Source: Nocardioides coralli
GTDB taxonomy: Bacteria > Actinomycetota > Actinomycetes > Propionibacteriales > Nocardioidaceae
Length of the DNA stretch: 64,000 nt
NCBI RefSeq assembly: GCF_019880385.1
Contig: NZ_CP082273.1
Coordinates: 372,001 to 436,000 of the forward strand
Reading direction: 5' to 3'
Position 1 is the stretch's first letter. Every line of letters begins with the position of its first letter. The notes beneath the pieces were generated by a model that was given only the letters and a program-made list of their open reading frames with translations, was not told where the DNA came from and did not search any database. Position numbers and translations under genes: made by a program. Below, in pieces: positions 31,824 through 41,054 of this stretch.

Positions 31824-31971
31824 GACGGGCGCTCCTCCTCCAGAGCATGTTAGGGGGGTGTGCCGCGGCTCCCGGGCACCCCTCCACGATAGTCGCGGGC
31901 CGGTGGAGCCGAACGTGATCTCCCCCACCGGGACGCCGGCCGGGCCCTTCCCCGGGCACGCGCTGCGGTCG

Positions 31972-31977
31972 TAACCT
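31972..31977 (+). promoter_or_regulatory. Candidate -10 element for the hemerythrin-like gene
   Basis: TAACCT 29 bases before the ATG at 32007, leaving a leader of about 22 bases that contains GGAAGGGG. Confidence 0.4.
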
Positions 31978-32006
31978 CGAAGGGCACCTGGGAAGGGGTG
32001 TCTGCG

Positions 32007-32639
32007 ATGGCGCAGCCCGACATGAACATCATCGTCCACAACGCCGTACGACGCGACCTGGCCCGCATGGAGGCGGCCCTGCGCTCGTTCCCGGAGGGTG
32101 ATGCCGACCGGGCGCGCCAGCTCCACCGCGCCTGGGCCGAGCTGTGGGAGCACCTGCACCACCACCACCAAGGGGAGGACGAGATCGTCTGGCCCTGGGC
32201 GCGCACGACCGGCGCCGTCGACGCGTGGGTGATCGACGCCATGGAGTCCGAGCACCAGGCGATGTCGGCAGCGATGGAGGCGGCCACGAGCGCCGTGGCG
32301 GCGCTGGTCGCCGAGCCGACCGGTGCGGCGGCGGCCTCGGCCGCAGATCGGGTGGCGGCGGCCCGCGAGGTCACCGAGGCCCACCTGCGGCACGAGGAGC
32401 GGGACGTCGTCCCCCTGCTGCTGCCCCTGCTCGGCACGCCGGCGGGCAAGGCGGTCGAGAAGCAGCTGCAGAAGGACCCGCTGTCCTACTCAGGGCGCTT
32501 CCTCGCCTGGGTGCAGGACGGTGCGGACGCCCAGACCCTGGCCGACCTGCGCGCGGCGGTCCCGCCGCCGGTGCTGCTGGTGCTCAGCAAGGGCTTCGGG
32601 CGCGCCTACCACCGCGAGGTCGCGCCGGTCTGGCGGTGA
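32007..32639 (+). CDS. Hemerythrin-like HHE-domain protein
   Basis: 210 residues, cytoplasmic four-helix bundle. Candidate diiron ligands are spread as in HHE proteins: an early histidine (IIVHNAVRRDL), HRAWAELWEHLHHHHQGEDEIVWPW, a middle MESEHQAM and a later EAHLRHEERDVVPLL. It may bind O2, sense redox state or handle iron; the role cannot be settled. ATG at 32007 chosen because GGAAGGGG lies 8 bases upstream; an in-frame GTG at 31998 overlaps that site. Confidence 0.8.
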   Translation: MAQPDMNIIVHNAVRRDLARMEAALRSFPEGDADRARQLHRAWAELWEHLHHHHQGEDEIVWPWARTTGAVDAWVIDAMESEHQAMSAAMEAATSAVAALVAEPTGAAAASAADRVAAAREVTEAHLRHEERDVVPLLLPLLGTPAGKAVEKQLQKDPLSYSGRFLAWVQDGADAQTLADLRAAVPPPVLLVLSKGFGRAYHREVAPVWR

Positions 32640-32661
32640 CCGGGAGGCGCGGGCAGCCCTT

Positions 32662-33057
32662 TCACCGGGGCAGCTTCACCGTCAGCACCGGGCACGCCGC
32701 CTCGAGCAGGACCCGTTGCGCGGTGGAGCCCATGATCAGCTTGCCCACCGGCGTCCGGTGCCGCAGCCCGATCACGACCACCTCGGCGCCGACCTCGCCG
32801 GCCACCTCGAGAAGCGCGTCGGCCGCGAGGCCGTCGGAGGTGAACCGGCGTACCTCGTGCGGCACGCCGGAGGCCGCCAGCCGCGACCCGAGTGCGATCG
32901 CCTGGTCGTCGTGCGCGTAGCGGCGGTCGACGAGCCGGTCCCCGCGGGTGGTGTTGACGACCACCAGGTCGGTGTCGCGGCGGCGGGCCTCGTCGACGGC
33001 GGTGGCGAGCGCCGCCTCGCCCAGGTCGCCGGGGATGTAGCCGAGGACGACGGTCAC
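32662..33057 (-). CDS. Universal stress protein coupled to the Tct transporter
   Basis: Single UspA domain, 131 residues. The nucleotide-binding region reads [33 protein letters not shown]: the G-x2-G-x9-G(S/T) pattern is kept except that the second glycine is histidine, so ATP binding is likely but not certain. GTG start overlaps the tctA stop (GTGA), making it the last gene of a tctC-B-A-usp operon. In some transport operons such a protein regulates the carrier, which is the inferred job here. Confidence 0.85.
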   Translation of the reverse strand: MTVVLGYIPGDLGEAALATAVDEARRRDTDLVVVNTTRGDRLVDRRYAHDDQAIALGSRLAASGVPHEVRRFTSDGLAADALLEVAGEVGAEVVVIGLRHRTPVGKLIMGSTAQRVLLEAACPVLTVKLPR

Positions 33058-34598
33058 GAGCCCACCTCCTGCTTCTCGGCCGGCGCGGGCGCCACCGTCG
33101 AGGCCGCCTTCTCCCGTCGCTTGAGCCACATCGAACCCACGGTGAGCAGCGCCAGCGCGACGTAGACGGACAGCGCGAACGGTGACTGGACCAGGGTCAG
33201 CGGGTCGCCCTGGGAGATCGAGAGCGACCGCCGCAGCTGCGCCTCGAACATCGGGCCCAGGATCATCGCGACCACCATCGGCGCGATCGGGTAGCCGTAG
33301 CGACGCATGAAGAACCCCAGCACGCCGATCACGAGCAGGATGACCACGTCGGCCGGGATGAAGTTCACGGCGAAGGCCCCCATGGCGGCGAACGTCAGGA
33401 TCCCGGCGTAGAGGTAGGGACGCGGGACCTGCAGGACGCGGACCCACAGCCCGACCAGCGGCAGGTTCAGGACCAGCAGCATCAGGTTGCCGATGTAGAG
33501 GCTGGCGATCAACGCCCAGACGAGGGTGGCGTCGCCGCTGAACAGCTGCGAGCCCGGCTGGATGTTGTAGCGCTGGAACGCCGCCAGCATGATCGCCGCG
33601 GTCGCGGTGGTCGGCAGGCCCAGCGTCAGCAGGGGCACGAGCACGCCGGCCGCGGCCGCGTTGTTGGCCGCCTCGGGCCCGGCCACGCCCTCGATCGCGC
33701 CGTGGCCGAACTGCTCCTTGCGCTCCTCGGGGGCGACCTTCTTCTCCGCTGCGTAGGAGAGGAAGGTGGAGACGTCCGCTCCGCCGGCGGGGATGGTGCC
33801 GATCGGGAAGCCGATGGCGGTGCCGCGCAGCCACGGCTTCCACGAGAGCCGCAGCTCCTCGCGGGTGAGCCAGGTGCGCCAGCCCCTGCTGATCGGGACG
33901 ACGGCGACGGGGCCGCGCCGCAGTCGGGACCCGACGTAGAGCGCCTCGCCGACCGCGAACAGGCCGACCGCGACGAGGACGACGTCGATGCCGTCGCCGA
34001 GCACGGCGAACCCGAAGGTGAACCGCTGCTGGCCCGAGATCAGGTCGACCCCGACCAGCCCGACGAACAGCCCGAGCGAGAGCGAGGCGAGGCCGCGGCT
34101 CACCGAGCTGCCGAGCAGCGCGCCGACGGTGAGGAAGGCGAGGACCATCAGGGCCACGTAGTCGACCGGGCCGAGCTGCACGGCGAGGTCGGCCGCGATC
34201 GGCGCGACGAACGTCAGCGCCACGGTCGCGACGGTGCCGGCGACCCAGGAGCCGATGGCGGCCGTCGCCAGCGCGGCGGTGCCGCGACCGGCCTTGGCCA
34301 TCTTGTTGCCCTCGAGCGCCGTGATGATCGACGCCGACTCACCGGGGGTGTTGAGCAGGATCGAGGTGGTCGAGCCGCCGTACATCCCGCCGTAGTAGAT
34401 GCCGGCGAACAGGATGAACGCCGCGGTCGGGTCGAGGCTGTAGGTCAGCGGCAGCAGCAGGGCGACGGTCATCGCCGGGCCGATGCCGGGCAGCACGCCG
34501 ACCGCGGTGCCGACGAAGACGCCGATCAGCGCGATCAGCAGGTACGACGGCTGGAGAGCCGTTCCGAAGCCCTCCATGAGGGCGGCGAGGCTATCCAT
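33054..34598 (-). CDS. tctA: Tripartite tricarboxylate transporter, large permease TctA
   Basis: 514-residue inner-membrane protein with about 11-12 helices. Family motifs: [45 protein letters not shown], and the repeated, related [16 protein letters not shown]...[15 protein letters not shown]. TctA provides the transport channel of binding-protein-dependent secondary uptake of citrate-like di/tricarboxylates. It overlaps tctB by 8 bases and usp by 4. Confidence 0.94.
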   Translation of the reverse strand: MDSLAALMEGFGTALQPSYLLIALIGVFVGTAVGVLPGIGPAMTVALLLPLTYSLDPTAAFILFAGIYYGGMYGGSTTSILLNTPGESASIITALEGNKMAKAGRGTAALATAAIGSWVAGTVATVALTFVAPIAADLAVQLGPVDYVALMVLAFLTVGALLGSSVSRGLASLSLGLFVGLVGVDLISGQQRFTFGFAVLGDGIDVVLVAVGLFAVGEALYVGSRLRRGPVAVVPISRGWRTWLTREELRLSWKPWLRGTAIGFPIGTIPAGGADVSTFLSYAAEKKVAPEERKEQFGHGAIEGVAGPEAANNAAAAGVLVPLLTLGLPTTATAAIMLAAFQRYNIQPGSQLFSGDATLVWALIASLYIGNLMLLVLNLPLVGLWVRVLQVPRPYLYAGILTFAAMGAFAVNFIPADVVILLVIGVLGFFMRRYGYPIAPMVVAMILGPMFEAQLRRSLSISQGDPLTLVQSPFALSVYVALALLTVGSMWLKRREKAASTVAPAPAEKQEVGS

Positions 34599-35142
34599 CG
34601 AGGAACGGCACCCCCTCGAGCAGCGGGCCGGCGGGGAGCGAGACCCCGAGTCCGCCGGCGAACGCGACCTGGAGGACCAGCGACAGCGCCAGGCCCACCA
34701 GCGCCGTGCGCCACCAGGGCCGGGCGCCGAGCACGACCGCGGAGCCGGCGAAGAGGAAGGTCGCGGCCACCGGCCAGCCGGCGGGGACGATCAGGAAGAT
34801 GTGGAGCACGAGCAGGCCCACCAGCATCCCGACAGTGGCCCAGTCGGTGTGGTCCACATCGGCGACGTCCTCGCCCTCCTCGGCCTCGCCGCGGTGGCCC
34901 CGGAGGACCGCGACGGCGACGGCGAGGCCGGCGACGACGAGGGCGCCGCCGACCAGGTAGGGCAGCGTCCGCGGCCCCATCGAGCCGGCGGTGATCGGTT
35001 CGTTGATCGCGCCGGCGCGCACCAGCGCGAAGACGCCGAGGGCGGCCACCCCGCCGGCGAACAGGAGCTCGCCGGCGGGGGTGGTGCGCCCAGCGCGGAC
35101 CCCGGCGGGGGACCCCGATGAGTGCGTGGTGGACATCGTCAC
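34591..35142 (-). CDS. tctB: Tripartite tricarboxylate transporter, small permease TctB
   Basis: 183 residues with four predicted helices (about 25-43, 55-76, 95-135 as two helices, 150-172) and a charged cytoplasmic loop [13 protein letters not shown], the layout of TctB proteins, which are poorly conserved. GTG at 35142 overlaps the tctC stop; an ATG two codons on (35136) is an alternative. Identification rests partly on the position between tctC and tctA. Confidence 0.88.
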   Translation of the reverse strand: MTMSTTHSSGSPAGVRAGRTTPAGELLFAGGVAALGVFALVRAGAINEPITAGSMGPRTLPYLVGGALVVAGLAVAVAVLRGHRGEAEEGEDVADVDHTDWATVGMLVGLLVLHIFLIVPAGWPVAATFLFAGSAVVLGARPWWRTALVGLALSLVLQVAFAGGLGVSLPAGPLLEGVPFLDG

Positions 35143-36146
35143 TCGACCAGACCGATGTCGCGCAGGACCTGCTGGACCCGGGTCACCTCGGAGTCGAGGA
35201 AGGTCCCGAACTCGTCGCCGGTGACGAAGGCATCGGCCCAGGCGTTCTCCTCGAGGGCGGTGGTCCAGTCCTCGGTGCCGTGCATGTCGGTCACCAGCTG
35301 GGTCAGCTCGTCGGCCTTGCTGTCGTCGATCGAGCCGGGGGCGACGACGCCGCGCCAGTTGGTCAGCTCCACGTCGATGCCCTGCTCGGCGAGGGTCGGG
35401 ACGTCGGGCAGCAGCTCGGACCGCTCGGCACCGGAGACCCCGAGGGCCTTGAGCTCACCGGACTCCACCTGCGGCGCGTACTCGGCGACACCGGAGATGC
35501 CTGCGTCCACCTTGCTGCCCAGCAGGGCGGCGAGGGACTCGCCGCCGCCGGAGTAGGGGATGTAGTTGAGGCCGCCCGGGTCCACGCCGGCGTCCTGCAA
35601 CAGCAGGCCGGCGAGGATGTGGTCGGCGCCGCCTGCTGAGCCACCGGCGACCGAGACGCCCTGACCGCGGTCGGCCTGGTCGGCGACGAGGTCGCTCACG
35701 GACTCGTAGGGGGAGTCCGCTGGAGCCACGACGATCAGCGGCTCCTCGGTGAGCTCGGCGACCGGGGTCACGTCCTCGAGGGTGGCCTCGGCGTCGTTGG
35801 TCTCGACCGCGCCGACCATCACGAGGCCCATCACCATGAGGGTGTTCTCCTCGCGCTCGTTGGCCAGCTGCGCCAGGCCGATCGTGCCGCCGGCGCCGCC
35901 GACGTTGACCACCTGGGCGTTGCCGACGAGGTCGTTGTCCTGGAGCACGCCCTGCATGGCGCGGCCGGTGGCGTCCCAGCCACCACCCGGGTCGGCCGGC
36001 ACGATGATCTTGAGCTGGTCGATCCCGGCGTCAGCACCGCTGTCGCTGTCGGCGCTCTCGGTCAGGGAGCCACAGCCGGCGAGGGCGAGCGTGCCGGCGA
36101 CGGCGAGGGCGGCGAGGGAGCCGCGGCGGGTCCGTGTGCTGATCAT
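35139..36146 (-). CDS. tctC: Tripartite tricarboxylate transporter binding lipoprotein TctC
   Basis: 335-residue solute-binding protein (Bug/TctC family) that captures the carboxylate outside the cell. Signal peptide with lipobox L-A-G-C, lipidated Cys25, followed by an Asp/Ser-rich linker. Family landmarks: [21 protein letters not shown] for carboxylate binding, [16 protein letters not shown], and [30 protein letters not shown] lies 9 bases before the ATG. First gene of its operon, divergent from the CitA-type kinase. Confidence 0.94.
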   Translation of the reverse strand: MISTRTRRGSLAALAVAGTLALAGCGSLTESADSDSGADAGIDQLKIIVPADPGGGWDATGRAMQGVLQDNDLVGNAQVVNVGGAGGTIGLAQLANEREENTLMVMGLVMVGAVETNDAEATLEDVTPVAELTEEPLIVVAPADSPYESVSDLVADQADRGQGVSVAGGSAGGADHILAGLLLQDAGVDPGGLNYIPYSGGGESLAALLGSKVDAGISGVAEYAPQVESGELKALGVSGAERSELLPDVPTLAEQGIDVELTNWRGVVAPGSIDDSKADELTQLVTDMHGTEDWTTALEENAWADAFVTGDEFGTFLDSEVTRVQQVLRDIGLVE

Positions 36147-36166
36147 GGGGTTCCACTCCTTCGGTC

Positions 36167-36180
36167 GTGACGGGCGTCAC
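36167..36180. promoter_or_regulatory. Inverted repeat in the tctC leader region
   Basis: GTGAC-GGGC-GTCAC, 20 bases upstream of the tctC ATG. A candidate operator for the neighbouring CitB-type response regulator. Confidence 0.4.
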
Positions 36181-36261
36181 AAGTGCCGGAACCGTAGGAG
36201 CGGGCTCGTGGCGGGCGGAACGTTGCGGAGGTAAGCGTCGTACTGGAACTTGTGGTCACGC

Positions 36262-36276
36262 TCCCGAGACTCGGGA
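36262..36276. promoter_or_regulatory. 15-bp palindrome upstream of the sensor kinase
   Basis: TCCCGAG-A-CTCGGGA, perfect 7-bp arms. It overlaps the expected -35 position of the kinase promoter (-10 at 36295). Confidence 0.45.
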
Positions 36277-36294
36277 CGGGGCTGCGAGGTGCGG

Positions 36295-36306
36295 CACAAT
36301 GAACGG
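36295..36306 (+). promoter_or_regulatory. -10 element of the leaderless kinase transcript
   Basis: CACAAT, six bases, then the GTG at 36307. Confidence 0.5.
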
Positions 36307-37881
36307 GTGCTCCGGAGCGTCCCGCTGCGCACCCAGCTGCTGGGGCTGCAGCTCCTCATCGTGCTGACGACGGTCGTCGTCGTGGGCGTGGTCGCGGCCC
36401 GCATGCAGGCCGCGCAGATCCGCGAGTCCTACCAGCAGCAGATGATCGGCGTGGCGCAGAGCGTGGCGACGCTGCCGACGGTGGTGGAGGCGTTCGGGTC
36501 CGACGACCCGTCCGCGACGATCCAGCCGATCGCCGAGCTGATCCGCGAAGCGTCGGGCGTCACCTACGTCGTGGTCACCGACGACCGCGGCATCCGCTAC
36601 TCGCACCCCAACCCCGACCAGCTCGGCGAGATGGTCACCACCGACCCGACGCCGCTGGAGAGCGGCGAGATGTACACGGGCACCCAGACCGGCTCGCTGG
36701 GCGAGAGCTGGCGCGTCAAGCTGCCGATCGTCGACGAGCAGGGTGAGGTCATCGGCATGGCGTCGGTCGGGATCCTCGAGTCCCAGCTCCGGGCGGACCT
36801 GCTCGACGACCTCTGGCTGCTCGCGGTGTTCCTGCTCGGCGCCGCCCTGCTCGGCACCCTGCTCGCGGCGCTCGTCTCGCGGGTGGTGTGGCGACGGATC
36901 CACCGGGTCGAGCCGGAGGAGATCGCGGCGCTGCTGGAGACCCGGGACGCGATGCTCCACGGGATCGGCGAGGGCATCGTCGCCCTCGACCTGCGGGGCC
37001 GGGTCGCCCTCGTCAACGACGAGGCGCAGCGGCTGCTGGGCGTGGACGCCGGGGTGGTGGGGTCGCCGGCCGCCGAGGTGCTCGACCGGACCCTGCTGCA
37101 GCACGTCGAGAGCGGCTCCACCGACGACGGCCTCGTGCTCGCGGGCGAGCGGGTCCTCTTGGCGCTGCGCCGTCCGGCCGTGGTCGACGGCCGCGAGGTG
37201 GGCACCGTGGTGATCCTCCGCGACCGCACCGAGCTGCGCGAGACGCTGCGCCACCTCGAGGGCGTCCGCGACCAGGCGCAGGCGCTGCGCGTGCAGCGCC
37301 ACGAGTTCTCCAACCGGCTCCACGTGATCTCCGGGCTGCTCGAGCTCGGCCGGACCGAGGAGGCCATCCGGTTCATCGACCGGGAGACGGGCTCGGGGTC
37401 GGCCCGGGCGGTGGAGCTGCCGGGCGTGGCCGACCCGGAGGTCGAGGCGCTGCTCGGGCGGAAGGCGCAGATCGGGGCCGAGCGCGGCATCGTCATCGAG
37501 GTCGACCCCACCAGCACCCACCGCTTCGACGGCACCTCCGACGTCCTGACGGTGCTCGGCAACCTCCTCGACAACGCGATGGAGGCGGTGGGGCACGACG
37601 GGACCGTTCGGGTCCTGCTCCGCACCGAGGACGACGAGGTCCGGATCGTGGTCGAGGACGACGGGCCCGGCATCCGGGCCGACCGGCTCGACCGGGTCTT
37701 CGAGCCCGGGGTGACGACGAAGGCGACCGGTGACCGTCCCGCCCGGGGAATCGGCCTCGCGCTGGTGTCACGGATCGCGCGCCGGCGAGGAGGCTGGGCC
37801 GCGGCGTCGTCCCCGGACACGGGCGGAGCACGGTTCGAGGTGCGGCTGCAGGCGATCCACGAGCCGGTGGTGCCGGCGTGA
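36307..37881 (+). CDS. CitA/DcuS-family sensor histidine kinase
   Basis: 524 residues. Membrane helix at about 8-31, an extracytoplasmic PAS-like sensor (about 35-165) that binds carboxylates in this family, a second helix at about 167-190, a cytoplasmic PAS domain (about 210-315), then the dimerisation region with phospho-acceptor His332 in RHEFSNRLHVISGLLELG. The ATPase domain is complete: GNLLDNAMEAV, VEDDGPGI and RGIGLALVSRI. It is divergent from tctCBA and coupled to a response regulator, so it most likely senses the carboxylate that TctABC imports. Confidence 0.9.
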   Translation: MLRSVPLRTQLLGLQLLIVLTTVVVVGVVAARMQAAQIRESYQQQMIGVAQSVATLPTVVEAFGSDDPSATIQPIAELIREASGVTYVVVTDDRGIRYSHPNPDQLGEMVTTDPTPLESGEMYTGTQTGSLGESWRVKLPIVDEQGEVIGMASVGILESQLRADLLDDLWLLAVFLLGAALLGTLLAALVSRVVWRRIHRVEPEEIAALLETRDAMLHGIGEGIVALDLRGRVALVNDEAQRLLGVDAGVVGSPAAEVLDRTLLQHVESGSTDDGLVLAGERVLLALRRPAVVDGREVGTVVILRDRTELRETLRHLEGVRDQAQALRVQRHEFSNRLHVISGLLELGRTEEAIRFIDRETGSGSARAVELPGVADPEVEALLGRKAQIGAERGIVIEVDPTSTHRFDGTSDVLTVLGNLLDNAMEAVGHDGTVRVLLRTEDDEVRIVVEDDGPGIRADRLDRVFEPGVTTKATGDRPARGIGLALVSRIARRRGGWAAASSPDTGGARFEVRLQAIHEPVVPA

Positions 37882-38576
37882 CGACCCGTCGTGCCCGCGT
37901 CCTCGTCGTCGAGGACGAGGTGGCCGTGGCCGGGATCCACCAGGGGTTCCTGCTGGCCCACGGCGGCTTCGACGTGGTCGGCCTCGCCCACACCGGTGAG
38001 GACGCCGTCCTCGCGGTGCAGGACCTCGCCCCCGACCTGGTGCTCCTCGACATCCACCTGCCCGACCTGGACGGCGTCGAGGTGCTGCGGCGGGTGCGGC
38101 AGCTGCCGGGTCGACCGGTCGACGTCATCGCCGTCACCGCCGCCCAGGAGGCCGAGACCGTGCGCGCCGCGATGGCGGGCGGTGTCACGGCGTACCTCGT
38201 CAAGCCGTTCACCATGGCGGCACTGCACGAGCGCCTCGACCAGTACCTCCGGCAGCGGGCGGTCGCCTCCTCGGGGGAGCGGCTCGACCAACGTCAGATC
38301 GACCGGCTGATGCGTGCCCCGGAGTCGCAGCCGCCGGCCCGGCTGCCCAAGGGGCTGGCGCAGGAGACCCTCGACCAGGTCGTGGCGGAGCTGACCCGCG
38401 TGGGCGAGGGCTCGGCCGTGGAGGTCGGAGAGGCCATCGGGCTGTCCCGGGTCAGCGTGCGCCGCTACCTCGAGCACCTCGTGGACGTCGGCCGCGCCGT
38501 ACGCCGACCGCGCTACGGCACCGCCGGACGGCCCGAGATCGAGTACCGGATGGTGCAGCCGGCCGGTCAGCGTTAG
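37878..38576 (+). CDS. CitB/DcuR-family response regulator
   Basis: 232 residues. Receiver domain with acidic pocket Glu12-Asp13, phospho-acceptor Asp58 in LVLLDIHLPDLDG, conserved Thr87 and Lys109 (YLVKPF). The C-terminal winged-helix part reads EAIGLSRVSVRRYLEHLVDVGRAVRRPRYGTAGRPEIEYRM, the DcuR/CitB type. GTG start overlaps the kinase stop (GTGA). Likely activator of the divergent tct operon. Confidence 0.9.
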   Translation: MTTRRARVLVVEDEVAVAGIHQGFLLAHGGFDVVGLAHTGEDAVLAVQDLAPDLVLLDIHLPDLDGVEVLRRVRQLPGRPVDVIAVTAAQEAETVRAAMAGGVTAYLVKPFTMAALHERLDQYLRQRAVASSGERLDQRQIDRLMRAPESQPPARLPKGLAQETLDQVVAELTRVGEGSAVEVGEAIGLSRVSVRRYLEHLVDVGRAVRRPRYGTAGRPEIEYRMVQPAGQR

Positions 38577-38623
38577 CTCGTCCGCGGCGACACCTCAGTT
38601 CTCGCCAGCCCCTCTCAGCGCCC

Positions 38624-38635
38624 TAGCCTCGTGCG
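38624..38635 (+). promoter_or_regulatory. -10 element of a leaderless transcript
   Basis: TAGCCT, six bases, then the GTG at 38636. No purine-rich site in front. Confidence 0.55.
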
Positions 38636-39274
38636 GTGAGCACCGAGCACCCCACCACCTCCGCGCCCGTCACGGTCTCGATCACCCGGAGGGTCCGTCC
38701 CGAGCACGCCGACCAGATGACCGCGTGGGTGCGTGCCGGGTCCGCGCTCGCCGAGCGCTTCCCGGGATTCCTCGGCACCGGCTGGGTCCGACCGGCCGAG
38801 TCCTCGGACGAGTGGCACATGCTCTACCGCTTCGACGGGCCCGACTCGCTCGCCACGTGGGAGGCCTCCGACGAGCGGCGCTGGTGGTTGGGCGCCGCGC
38901 AGGGACTGGTGGAGGACTACCGGAAGGAGCGGCTGACGGGCATCGAGGGGTGGTTCGACCCGCCGCAGGAGTACGTCGTGGAGCAGCTCGCGGGCCCCGG
39001 CCGACCGCCCAGGTGGAAGCAGGCGGTGATGATCTGGTTCGCGTTCTTCCCGCTGAGCCTGCTGACGACCGTGCTGGTGTCGTCGTCGGCGCCGGAGCTG
39101 CCGACCGTGCTGCGGGTGCTGGTGAGCACGCTGGTGATGACCCCGATCATGACCTACCTGGTGCTGCCCTTCCTGACCTCACGGCTGGAGTGGTGGCTCC
39201 AGGGCCAGCCGGCACCGTGGCGAGGCGGCGACGACGAGGCGACGGGGCGGTCCGAGGCTCCCCCGACCCGCTAG
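38636..39274 (+). CDS. ABM-domain membrane protein
   Basis: 212 residues. The N-terminal half (about 10-100) is an antibiotic-biosynthesis-monooxygenase-like ferredoxin-fold domain (VSITRRVRPEHADQMTAWVRAGSALAERFPGFLGTG), followed by two membrane helices (about 128-150 and 157-177) and a charged tail. The same arrangement occurs in many actinobacterial proteins of unknown function. It ends four bases inside the convergent SRPBCC gene. Confidence 0.75.
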   Translation: MSTEHPTTSAPVTVSITRRVRPEHADQMTAWVRAGSALAERFPGFLGTGWVRPAESSDEWHMLYRFDGPDSLATWEASDERRWWLGAAQGLVEDYRKERLTGIEGWFDPPQEYVVEQLAGPGRPPRWKQAVMIWFAFFPLSLLTTVLVSSSAPELPTVLRVLVSTLVMTPIMTYLVLPFLTSRLEWWLQGQPAPWRGGDDEATGRSEAPPTR

Positions 39275-39696
39275 TCCGCAGACCGGGCGGCGCCCGCGAT
39301 CGCGTCGGCCTCCAGGTCGACGTACCGGTGCGTCAGCGAGCGGGTCATCGCCCACCCGATCCGCGAGAGCGGACCGGTCATGGTCACGCTCAGCCTCAGC
39401 CGGCTGCCGTCGGCGTGCGGCTCGACGACGTGACTGGCGACGACGGTGGCCCCGGGTGAGTGGGACTCCCACGTGAACGACGAACCCTCGGTGAGCTCGG
39501 TGACCGTCCACACGGCTTCGGGGAGCCGGGGCTGTCGCAACCGGGTCCTGGCCCCGACGGCCAGCGGGCCGGCGTCGAGACGTTCGACCGAGTCGACGGT
39601 CGGGATGAGCGAGGGCCAGCGCTCGACGTCGACCAGCACAGCCCAGACCCGCTCCGGCGGGGCCGCGATGACGACGCTGTGCTGGAGGCCCGGCAT
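39271..39696 (-). CDS. SRPBCC (polyketide cyclase/dehydrase-like) protein
   Basis: 141-residue START-like protein. It begins MPGLQHSVVIAAPPERVWAVLVDVERWPSLIPTVDSVERL, the standard opening strand and helix of the fold, with the hydrophobic-cavity helix at the C-terminus. It would bind a small hydrophobic ligand; which one is unknown. The ATG at 39696 follows a leaderless-type promoter, so the longer open frame is not used. Confidence 0.78.
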   Translation of the reverse strand: MPGLQHSVVIAAPPERVWAVLVDVERWPSLIPTVDSVERLDAGPLAVGARTRLRQPRLPEAVWTVTELTEGSSFTWESHSPGATVVASHVVEPHADGSRLRLSVTMTGPLSRIGWAMTRSLTHRYVDLEADAIAGAARSAD

Positions 39697-39708
39697 GCGC
39701 CGAGTGTA
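39697..39708 (-). promoter_or_regulatory. -10 element of the leaderless SRPBCC transcript
   Basis: TACACT on the minus strand, six bases, then the ATG at 39696. Confidence 0.55.
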
Positions 39709-39736
39709 AGGCGGGGCGGCGGCCGACCGGCGTCGC

Positions 39737-40228
39737 TCAGCGGTAGTTGGTGAACTGCACCGCGAAGTCGTAGTCCTGCTCCTTGACGAGCCGCTGCACG
39801 GCCTGCAGGTCGTCACGCTTCTTGCTCGACACCCGGAGCTCGTCGCCCTGGATCTGCGCCTTGACGCCCTTGGGACCCTCGTCGCGGATCAGCTTGCTGA
39901 TCTTCTTGGCGTTCTCGGAGCTGATGCCCTCCTTGAGGGCGATGCCGATCTTTGACTCCTGCCCTGACTGGCGGGGCTCGGAGGCGTCGAGGATCTTCAG
40001 GCTCTGGTTGCGCTTGACCAGCTTCTGCTTGAAGACGTCGAGCACGGCGTTGGCGCGGTCGTCTGCCGAGGCCGTGATCTCGATGGCGTCCTCGCCCTTC
40101 CACTCGATCGAGGCGCCGGTGCCCTTGAAGTCGAACCGGGTCGCCACCTCCCGCGCCGTCTGCCCGAGGGCGTTGTCGACCTCCTGGCGGTCGATCTTGC
40201 TGACGATGTCGAACGACGAGTCGGCCAT
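39737..40228 (-). CDS. YajQ-family nucleotide-binding protein
   Basis: 163 residues, the full length of the YajQ family: [21 protein letters not shown], then [17 protein letters not shown], and [43 protein letters not shown], ending [12 protein letters not shown]. Homologues bind nucleotides, and some bind cyclic di-GMP and affect transcription; the role here is not shown. GGAGG lies 7 bases before the ATG at 40228, which fixes the start. Confidence 0.93.
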   Translation of the reverse strand: MADSSFDIVSKIDRQEVDNALGQTAREVATRFDFKGTGASIEWKGEDAIEITASADDRANAVLDVFKQKLVKRNQSLKILDASEPRQSGQESKIGIALKEGISSENAKKISKLIRDEGPKGVKAQIQGDELRVSSKKRDDLQAVQRLVKEQDYDFAVQFTNYR

Positions 40229-40313
40229 GGCTGCCCTCCGGTTTCGGCTCTGCGGCGTACGGACGCTATCCTTCCTTCTCGTCGTGCCGCGGTCATCGCC
40301 GGGGCTCAGACAC

Positions 40314-40396
40314 GGCAGGTTGCCCGAGCGGCCAATGGGAGCGGACTGTAAATCCGTCGGCTTATGCCTACCCAGGTTCGAATCCTGGACCTGCCA
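40314..40396 (+). tRNA. tRNA-Tyr (GTA)
   Basis: 83-base class II tRNA with long variable arm. Acceptor stem GGCAGGT pairs with ACCTGCC, discriminator A at 40396. Anticodon GTA at 40348-40350 in loop CTGTAAA; T-loop TTCGAAT. The 3' CCA is not encoded (next bases CCG). Confidence 0.96.
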
Positions 40397-40400
40397 CCGG

Positions 40401-40421
40401 ACCCCCGCCCCGTGCGGGGGT
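40401..40421 (+). terminator. Terminator after tRNA-Tyr
   Basis: ACCCCCGC / GCGGGGGT 8-bp stem with loop CCCGT, followed by TTCCTGCATTT. It starts 5 bases after the tRNA. Confidence 0.7.
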
Positions 40422-40469
40422 TCCTGCATTTCCGGGGCCTCATCGCTGCCCCGCCACACCCGAGCGGCG

Positions 40470-40481
40470 CACAATGGTGCC
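40470..40481 (+). promoter_or_regulatory. -10 element of the leaderless b561-like/Rieske operon
   Basis: CACAAT, six bases, then the GTG at 40482; the same hexamer as at the sensor kinase. Confidence 0.5.
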
Positions 40482-41042
40482 GTGAGCCTGACCGTCGAGT
40501 CGGACGCCTCCCGCGTGGGGGCCCTGGCGGTCCTCGCCACCGGTAGCGGGGTCGCCGTGGTCCTGGGTGCCTACGCCGGCCTCCACGAGCCGGCCGGCCG
40601 GCCGCTGCTGACCTTCGGCTTCTCCGGGATGCTGCAGATGAAGGCGTGGTTCACCACGGCTGCAGCCGCGCTGCTCGTCGTACAGCTCGTCACCGCGCTC
40701 TGGATGTGGGGCCGGCTCCCGACCTCGAACCCGGCGCCCGACTGGACCGCACCGCTGCACCGGTGGAGCGGCGCGTCGGCGTTCGTCCTCACCCTGCCGC
40801 CCGCGTTGCACTGTCTCTGGGCCCTGGGCTTCGCCGCCGACAGCCCGCGGGTCCTCCTCCACTCCGTGGTGGGATGCCTGTTCTACGGGGCGTACGCCGC
40901 CAAGATGCTCGGCCTGCGCCTGCGGGGTCTTCCGGGGTGGGCCGTCCCGCTGCTGGGCGGCCTGGTCCTGACGCTGCTCACCCTGATCTGGCTGACCTCG
41001 GCGCTGTGGTTCTTCAGCCGCAGCGGCCTCCCGCTGACGTGA
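40482..41042 (+). CDS. Five-helix membrane protein, possible b-type cytochrome (DUF6529-like)
   Basis: 186 residues with five predicted helices (about 13-33, 54-76, 97-117, 124-143, 153-177). Four histidines lie in or next to the helices: His35, His93 (LHRWSG), His110 (LHCLWALGF) and His127 ([18 protein letters not shown]). That spacing resembles small heme-binding membrane cytochromes, and the next gene is a Rieske protein, so heme binding and electron transfer are inferred, not shown. The GTG at 40482 is set by the promoter; the frame is open well upstream. Confidence 0.7.
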   Translation: MSLTVESDASRVGALAVLATGSGVAVVLGAYAGLHEPAGRPLLTFGFSGMLQMKAWFTTAAAALLVVQLVTALWMWGRLPTSNPAPDWTAPLHRWSGASAFVLTLPPALHCLWALGFAADSPRVLLHSVVGCLFYGAYAAKMLGLRLRGLPGWAVPLLGGLVLTLLTLIWLTSALWFFSRSGLPLT

Positions 41043-41054
41043 GGAGGAGCTGAC

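Noticed and set aside
40314..40396. tRNA-Tyr as an integration site for a mobile element
   Set aside because: No integrase, no repeat of the tRNA 3' end and ordinary chromosomal genes on both sides; the same holds for tRNA-Thr and tRNA-Met.
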